9,022 nt of DNA, from assembly GCA_015069065.1 (NCBI GenBank), contig SVJI01000050.1:1-9022 (forward strand), in the 5' to 3' direction. Below, piece by piece: positions 5,779 to 9,022 of the stretch. The notes below the pieces were generated by a model, which did not search any database, had not been told where the DNA came from, and saw only the letters and a program-made list of their open reading frames with translations. A program made the position numbers and the translations under genes. Each line of letters starts with the position of its first letter. Position 1 is the first letter of the stretch. This DNA comes from Oscillospiraceae bacterium (GTDB lineage: Bacteria; Bacillota; Clostridia; UMGS1883).

Positions 5779-7545
5779 ATGACTGATAACAAAAAAGTAC
5801 TTAGCTGGCTTGATGAAATGATAGAACTCTGCAAGCCTGAGAGTGTAGTTTGGATTGACGGCTCACAGGAGCAGCTTGAGGCTCTTCGTGAGGAAGCTGT
5901 TGCAACAGGGGAGATGATAAAGCTCAATCAGGAAAAGCTTCCCGGATGCTATTATCACAGAACAGCTGTGAATGACGTTGCGCGTGTTGAGGACAGAACA
6001 TTCATCTGTACCCCCACCCGTGAGGAGGCAGGTCCTGTAAACAACTGGATGGAGCCCTCTGAAATGTATGCAAAGCTTAATGCTCTTTACAAGGATTCCA
6101 TGGTTGGAAGAACTATGTATGTTATTCCTTATTCAATGGGTCCTGTAGGCTCACCTTTCTCAAAAATCGGTATCGAGCTTACAGACAGTATCTATGTTGT
6201 ACTTAACATGGATATCATGACAAGAGTGGGTAAGGCTGTTATAGATGCATTGGGAACAGACGGCGATTTCGTTAAGTGTCTCCATGCAAAGAAAGATGTT
6301 AACCCCGATGACAGATATATTGTACACTTCCCCCAGGATAACACTATCATGTCTGTAAACTCAGCTTACGGCGGTAATGTTCTTCTCGGTAAGAAGTGCT
6401 TCGCACTCAGAATAGCTTCATATCAGGGTATGAAGGAAGGCTGGATGGCTGAGCATATGCTCATTCTCGGACTTGAGAATCCTCAGGGCGAGGTTAAGTA
6501 CATCTGTGCAGCGTTCCCCTCTGCGTGCGGTAAGACAAATCTGGCTATGCTTATTCCTCCGGAATATCTCAAGGAAAAGGGATATAAGGTTTGGACAATC
6601 GGTGACGATATTGCATGGCTCAGAATAGGCGAGGACGGCAGACTTTATGCTATTAACCCCGAGGCAGGCTTCTTCGGCGTTGCTCCCGGAACAAGTGAAA
6701 AGACTAACTTCAACGCTCTCGCAGCTACAAAGAAGAACACTATCTTCACAAACGTTGCTATCAATAACGACGATATGACAGTTTGGTGGGAAGGACTTGA
6801 CAAGAATCCTCCTGAAAACTGCACAGAATGGACAGGAAAGGTTGTTAACGGCAAGACATACGAGGGTAACCTTGCAAACCCCAACTCCAGATTTACTGCA
6901 CCTGCTGTAAACTGCCCCTGCATTTCTAAAGAGTTCGAGAATCCTCAGGGTGTTCCGATCAGTGCTATCGTATTCGGAGGCAGACGTGCAAAGACTGCTC
7001 CCCTCGTATATCAGGCAAGAGACTGGAATCACGGTGTATTCGTAGGTGCTACTATGGCATCTGAAACAACTGCTGCAGCTACAGGAGCGGTTGGTGTTGT
7101 TCGTCGTGACCCCATGGCTATGAAGCCTTTCGTAGGTTACAACATGGCTGACTACTTTGCACACTGGATTGAAATGGGTGCGAAGATGGATGCTGATAAG
7201 GCTCCTAAGATTTTCCACGTTAACTGGTTCAGAAAGGACGACGAGGGTAACTTCATGTGGCCCGGATTTGGTGACAATATGCGCGTTCTTAACTGGATTG
7301 TTGACCGTTGCGACGGTAAGGTTGATGCAGTTGAAAGTGAAATCGGTTATCTTCCCGAAATCGGTGACATCGATACAACGAACCTCGACATTTCAGAAGA
7401 GCAGCTTAAAGAGCTTCTCAGTGTTGACAAGGCTGTATGGATGGAAGATGTTGAAAATCAGGAGGAATACTTCGCTCAGTTTGGCGACAGACTTCCTGCA
7501 GAAATTAAGTCACAGCTTGAGACACTGAAGAACAACCTTAAATAA
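5779..7545 (+). CDS. pckG: Phosphoenolpyruvate carboxykinase, GTP-dependent
   Basis: A 588-residue enzyme interconverting oxaloacetate + GTP and PEP + CO2 + GDP. It is typical in length and motifs of the GTP class (EC 4.1.1.32), not the ATP class. Seen in order: the substrate loop SAYGGNVLLGKK (residues 195-206), metal-ligand region EHMLILG (225-231), and P-loop FPSACGKTN (246-254) with the hallmark reactive cysteine C250. Then come the kinase-2 motif IGDDIAW (274-280), EAGFFGVAPGTS (295-306), FGGRRAKT (399-406), and the guanine-binding region NWFRKDDEG...FGDN (482-500). The ATG at 5779 has AAAGGAG 7 bases upstream. About 18 of 22 Phe codons are TTC, against TTT in rsmA, which suggests strong expression. 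In anaerobes the enzyme often runs toward oxaloacetate for succinate or malate formation; direction here is inference. It has its own promoter. Confidence 0.98.
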   Translation: MTDNKKVLSWLDEMIELCKPESVVWIDGSQEQLEALREEAVATGEMIKLNQEKLPGCYYHRTAVNDVARVEDRTFICTPTREEAGPVNNWMEPSEMYAKLNALYKDSMVGRTMYVIPYSMGPVGSPFSKIGIELTDSIYVVLNMDIMTRVGKAVIDALGTDGDFVKCLHAKKDVNPDDRYIVHFPQDNTIMSVNSAYGGNVLLGKKCFALRIASYQGMKEGWMAEHMLILGLENPQGEVKYICAAFPSACGKTNLAMLIPPEYLKEKGYKVWTIGDDIAWLRIGEDGRLYAINPEAGFFGVAPGTSEKTNFNALAATKKNTIFTNVAINNDDMTVWWEGLDKNPPENCTEWTGKVVNGKTYEGNLANPNSRFTAPAVNCPCISKEFENPQGVPISAIVFGGRRAKTAPLVYQARDWNHGVFVGATMASETTAAATGAVGVVRRDPMAMKPFVGYNMADYFAHWIEMGAKMDADKAPKIFHVNWFRKDDEGNFMWPGFGDNMRVLNWIVDRCDGKVDAVESEIGYLPEIGDIDTTNLDISEEQLKELLSVDKAVWMEDVENQEEYFAQFGDRLPAEIKSQLETLKNNLK

Positions 7546-7570
7546 AGGGCTGTGATAAAATGCACAGACC

Positions 7571-7683
7571 GCATAAAGCAAAAGTCAGTACAGAGATTAT
7601 TAAGAAATCTAATGTATGAAATAGTATAAAATCAAGGTAAAAATTCGTTACTCAACGAATTTTTAGATAAAATTGCTTTATGC
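7571..7683. repeat. AT-rich arm (P2) of the fold-back element
   Basis: A perfect 11-bp inverted repeat, GCATAAAGCAA and TTGCTTTATGC, separated by 91 AT-rich bases. Inside are AGATT/AATCT (7594-7598/7606-7610) and the stronger hairpin at 7639-7664. Two 11-base arms matching perfectly at this distance are unlikely by chance, particularly as the neighbouring arm starts one base later. Confidence 0.7.
7639..7664 (+). terminator. Bidirectional terminator-like hairpin downstream of pckG
   Basis: AAAAATTCGTT (7639-7649), loop ACTC, then AACGAATTTTT (7654-7664): a perfect 11-bp stem with an A run before it and a T run after it. It could end pckG transcription about 110 bases after the stop, and minus-strand transcription too. 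The GC part of the stem is short, so efficiency is uncertain. It also forms part of the larger fold-back element. Confidence 0.55.
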
Positions 7684-7684
7684 T

Positions 7685-7761
7685 ACGAACAAACTTCACC
7701 TCTCGGCGTACCATCGTACGCCTTCGGGTAACCCAAGCTGCGCTTGGCTCAGTTTGTTCGT
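7685..7761. repeat. GC-rich arm (P3) of the fold-back element, two inner hairpins
   Basis: The outer 11-bp stem ACGAACAAACT/AGTTTGTTCGT encloses GGCGTAC-CATC-GTACGCC (7705-7722) and CCAAGC-TGC-GCTTGG (7733-7747). ACC (7698-7700) may also pair with GGT (7727-7729), lengthening the first inner hairpin. The result is a cruciform or three-way shape, more GC-rich than the AT-rich DNA around it. Confidence 0.75.
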
Positions 7762-7788
7762 TCTGCACTATTTTCTCTTCGCCCATAA

Positions 7789-7828
7789 GGGGGGTGTGGC
7801 AAAATTATAATATTTTGTCACACCCCCT
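7789..7828. repeat. Long 16-bp hairpin before the oxidoreductase gene
   Basis: GGGGGTGTG (7790-7798) pairs with CACACCCCC (7819-7827). The stem continues through one G-T wobble and CAAAAT/ATTTTG to a six-base loop TATAAT (7806-7811). Neither strand has a T tract right after the stem, so it is not a classical intrinsic terminator on either strand. It may still stop or protect the pckG transcript. No clear promoter for the next gene was found within or after it. Confidence 0.6.
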
Positions 7829-7874
7829 AGTAAATAATTTGCTTGAAATTAAACCACAGGAAAGGGGAAACAAC

Positions 7875-8918
7875 ATGAAAAAGGTAAAATGGGGAGTAAT
7901 TGGCTGCGGAGGAATTGCAGACAGAAGAACAATTCCCGGAATGATGCTGGCAGATAATGCCGAGCTGATTGCAGTAATGGATGCGAATTTAGAGGCTGCT
8001 TCAAGAGTAAAGGATAAGTACGGTGCAAAGTATGCATTTGATAAAATGGAGGAGCTTTTGGCTCTGAACGAAATCGAGGCTGTCTATATTGCATCACCCG
8101 TTTTTTGTCATATGGAGCAGGTTATGGCTGCAGCAAAAGCAAAGAAACATATTTTACTGGAGAAGCCCACAGGACTGGATGTAAAGGAAGCGGAGAAAAT
8201 TGACGCTATCTGTAAAGAAGAGGGCGTTAAACTTGGCGTAGCATTTATGATGCGTTGCGGTACATATCACCAGAAGCTCAGAGAATTGATACAGGAAGGC
8301 ACTTTAGGTGAAATCGTTTCTGTCAGGGCACAGTTCACCTGTTGGTTCCCTGAAATGGAAAATAACTGGCGTCAGCAGAAGCGCCTTTCAGGCGGCGGCG
8401 CACTGATGGATTTGAGTCTGCATTCAATTGACTTGATTCGCTATGTTACGGGTCTGGAGCCTGTTTGTGTGGCAGGACTCAGCGGAAATCAGATTTTCAA
8501 ATATGAGGTTGAGGATGCAGGAAGCCTGATGATGCGTCTTTCAAACGGAGCGATTGCATATGTGGATTCCAACTTCAACGTGCCTGACAGTGCATCCATA
8601 AGTAAGTTCGAGATATACGGAACAAAGGGCTGTGCTGTTCTGCGCAACACCCTTGCTCAAGTTGACGGTGGTGAGATTGAGATAATCTGTGCAGATGACA
8701 GCGTAGCATATGACGCTATGCAGACCAGAGAGGGCGCACAGCATATGAAGCTGGACGTAGAGTTTGGAAATATGTACACAAGAGAGATTGAAGCTTTCGG
8801 AAAGGCTGTTATAGAAGATAGCACACCTTTGGTAAGTGGAGAGGATGCAATCCGTTCACAGAAAATTGTTGAAGCAGCATATGAAAGCAGCAAAAAAGGA
8901 ACATTTATAAATCTGTAA
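7875..8918 (+). CDS. Gfo/Idh/MocA family NAD(P)-dependent oxidoreductase
   Basis: A 347-residue cytosolic dehydrogenase of the glucose-fructose oxidoreductase/inositol dehydrogenase/MocA family, usually acting on sugars, inositols or related polyols. The N-terminal Rossmann fold has VIGCGGIADRR (residues 8-18, dinucleotide binding). It is followed by the family motifs IASPVFCHMEQ (72-82) and EKPTG (96-100), whose lysine is catalytic. The C-terminal beta-sheet domain carries GGGALMDLSLHSIDLIRY (173-190), with the D179/H183 pair expected in the active site. The length is typical. The start ATG 7875 follows GGGG (7864-7867) by 7 bases. An open frame reaching back to 7680 would run through the inverted repeats and has no matching domain, so it was rejected. 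The substrate cannot be assigned. No promoter is obvious; a terminator follows at once, so it is likely a single-gene unit. Confidence 0.93.
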   Translation: MKKVKWGVIGCGGIADRRTIPGMMLADNAELIAVMDANLEAASRVKDKYGAKYAFDKMEELLALNEIEAVYIASPVFCHMEQVMAAAKAKKHILLEKPTGLDVKEAEKIDAICKEEGVKLGVAFMMRCGTYHQKLRELIQEGTLGEIVSVRAQFTCWFPEMENNWRQQKRLSGGGALMDLSLHSIDLIRYVTGLEPVCVAGLSGNQIFKYEVEDAGSLMMRLSNGAIAYVDSNFNVPDSASISKFEIYGTKGCAVLRNTLAQVDGGEIEIICADDSVAYDAMQTREGAQHMKLDVEFGNMYTREIEAFGKAVIEDSTPLVSGEDAIRSQKIVEAAYESSKKGTFINL

Positions 8919-8920
8919 AT

Positions 8921-8972
8921 AACAAAAAGATGCTGTGCAAAATGAAAGTATTTTGCACAGCATCTTTTTGTT
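8921..8972 (+). terminator. Strong intrinsic terminator, 23-bp perfect stem
   Basis: Positions 8921-8943 pair perfectly with 8950-8972 around the six-base loop GAAAGT. The GC core is GATGCTGTGC/GCACAGCATC, and the descending arm ends in CTTTTTGTT, followed by TTG. An A-rich start and T-rich end make it able to work on both strands. It lies two bases after the oxidoreductase stop codon (8916-8918). Confidence 0.93.
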
Positions 8973-9022
8973 TTGTGTCGCAACAGTTTGAGGGTAAAGA
9001 GTATCTGTGATTTCGTATCAAA

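Larger units (their letters stand above)
7547..7784. mobile_element. Multi-branched fold-back element of unknown identity (possible MITE or structured RNA)
   Basis: Three inverted repeats tile 238 bases almost without gaps. P1, the closing pair, is imperfect: 7547-7568 with 7762-7784, including GGGC/GCCC, AAAAT/ATTTT and CAGA/TCTG. P2 is GCATAAAGCAA (7571-7581) with TTGCTTTATGC (7673-7683). P3 is ACGAACAAACT (7685-7695) with AGTTTGTTCGT (7751-7761). P2 encloses small hairpins at 7594-7610 and 7639-7664; P3 encloses hairpins at 7705-7722 and 7733-7747. Junction linkers are 2, 1 and 0 bases. No protein is encoded. It begins two bases after the pckG stop, and both flanks carry ATAA. The structure is seen directly; whether it is a miniature transposable element or a folded RNA is inference. 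Confidence 0.55.

Noticed and set aside
6418..7218. 266-residue minus-strand open frame inside pckG
   Set aside because: It is antisense to a gene with full PEP carboxykinase motifs, is rich in Cys and Ser as codon-mirrored shadows are, and has no ribosome binding site or domain.
7680..7874. 65-codon N-terminal extension of the oxidoreductase
   Set aside because: It reads through the inverted repeats and hairpins, and the true start at 7875 has a good ribosome binding site and begins right at the Rossmann fold.
7546..7874. CRISPR array in the repeat-rich stretch
   Set aside because: The repeats are inverted pairs, not regularly spaced direct repeats, and no cas genes are near.
8973..9022. 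Start of another gene at the right edge
   Set aside because: No ribosome binding site or promoter is visible in the last 50 bases after the terminator.

Overview
This 9,022-base window looks like the chromosome of a Gram-positive anaerobe of the class Clostridia, most likely a gut or rumen relative of the Ruminococcaceae/Oscillospiraceae. The evidence is the order SRP RNA - dnaX - ybaB, a large SRP RNA with an Alu domain, strong AGGAGG-type ribosome binding sites, sigma-A-like promoters with 17-base spacers, moderate GC, and a GTP-type PEP carboxykinase. The lineage is inferred; no marker here gives a species. Almost all of the window is ordinary housekeeping and metabolic DNA with no defence system, phage or CRISPR. 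The least explained stretch is the densely folded interval after the PEP carboxykinase gene.

Minus strand, 1-2115: reading leftward, a near-consensus promoter (2115-2087) drives the large SRP RNA (about 2080-1818). After a short leader with a second TATAAT, an inverted repeat and a hairpin comes dnaX (DNA polymerase III tau/gamma, 1729-155). Next is the 5' part of ybaB/ebfC (from 125, running off the window). This is the classical scr-dnaX-ybaB(-recR) neighbourhood.

Plus strand, 2167-5682: a divergent promoter drives a 94-residue protein of unknown function (2248-2532), followed by two hairpins. Then come nicotinate phosphoribosyltransferase (pncB, 2669-4111), a HAD-family phosphatase or phosphomutase (4166-4825) and the 16S rRNA dimethyltransferase rsmA/ksgA (4825-5682). 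The last two overlap by one base and are probably translationally coupled.

Plus strand, 5710-9022: a consensus promoter drives the GTP-dependent PEP carboxykinase pckG (5779-7545). Its codon choice differs clearly from rsmA and suggests high expression. A gene-free stretch of about 330 bases follows (7546-7874). It holds a set of inverted repeats that tile almost without gaps: an imperfect closing repeat at 7547-7568/7762-7784, an AT-rich arm at 7571-7683 and a GC-rich arm at 7685-7761, each arm with two inner hairpins. A separate 16-bp hairpin follows at 7790-7827. This is either a fold-back miniature transposable element or a structured RNA, and it is the main candidate for something undescribed. 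Last come a Gfo/Idh/MocA-family oxidoreductase (7875-8918) and a 23-bp perfect terminator hairpin (8921-8972). Bases 8981-9022 show nothing recognisable.

Taken together the genes cover DNA replication (DnaX), nucleoid binding (YbaB), protein targeting (SRP RNA), NAD salvage (PncB), ribosome maturation (RsmA) and anaplerosis or gluconeogenesis (PckG), plus one probable sugar-type oxidoreductase with an unknown substrate.
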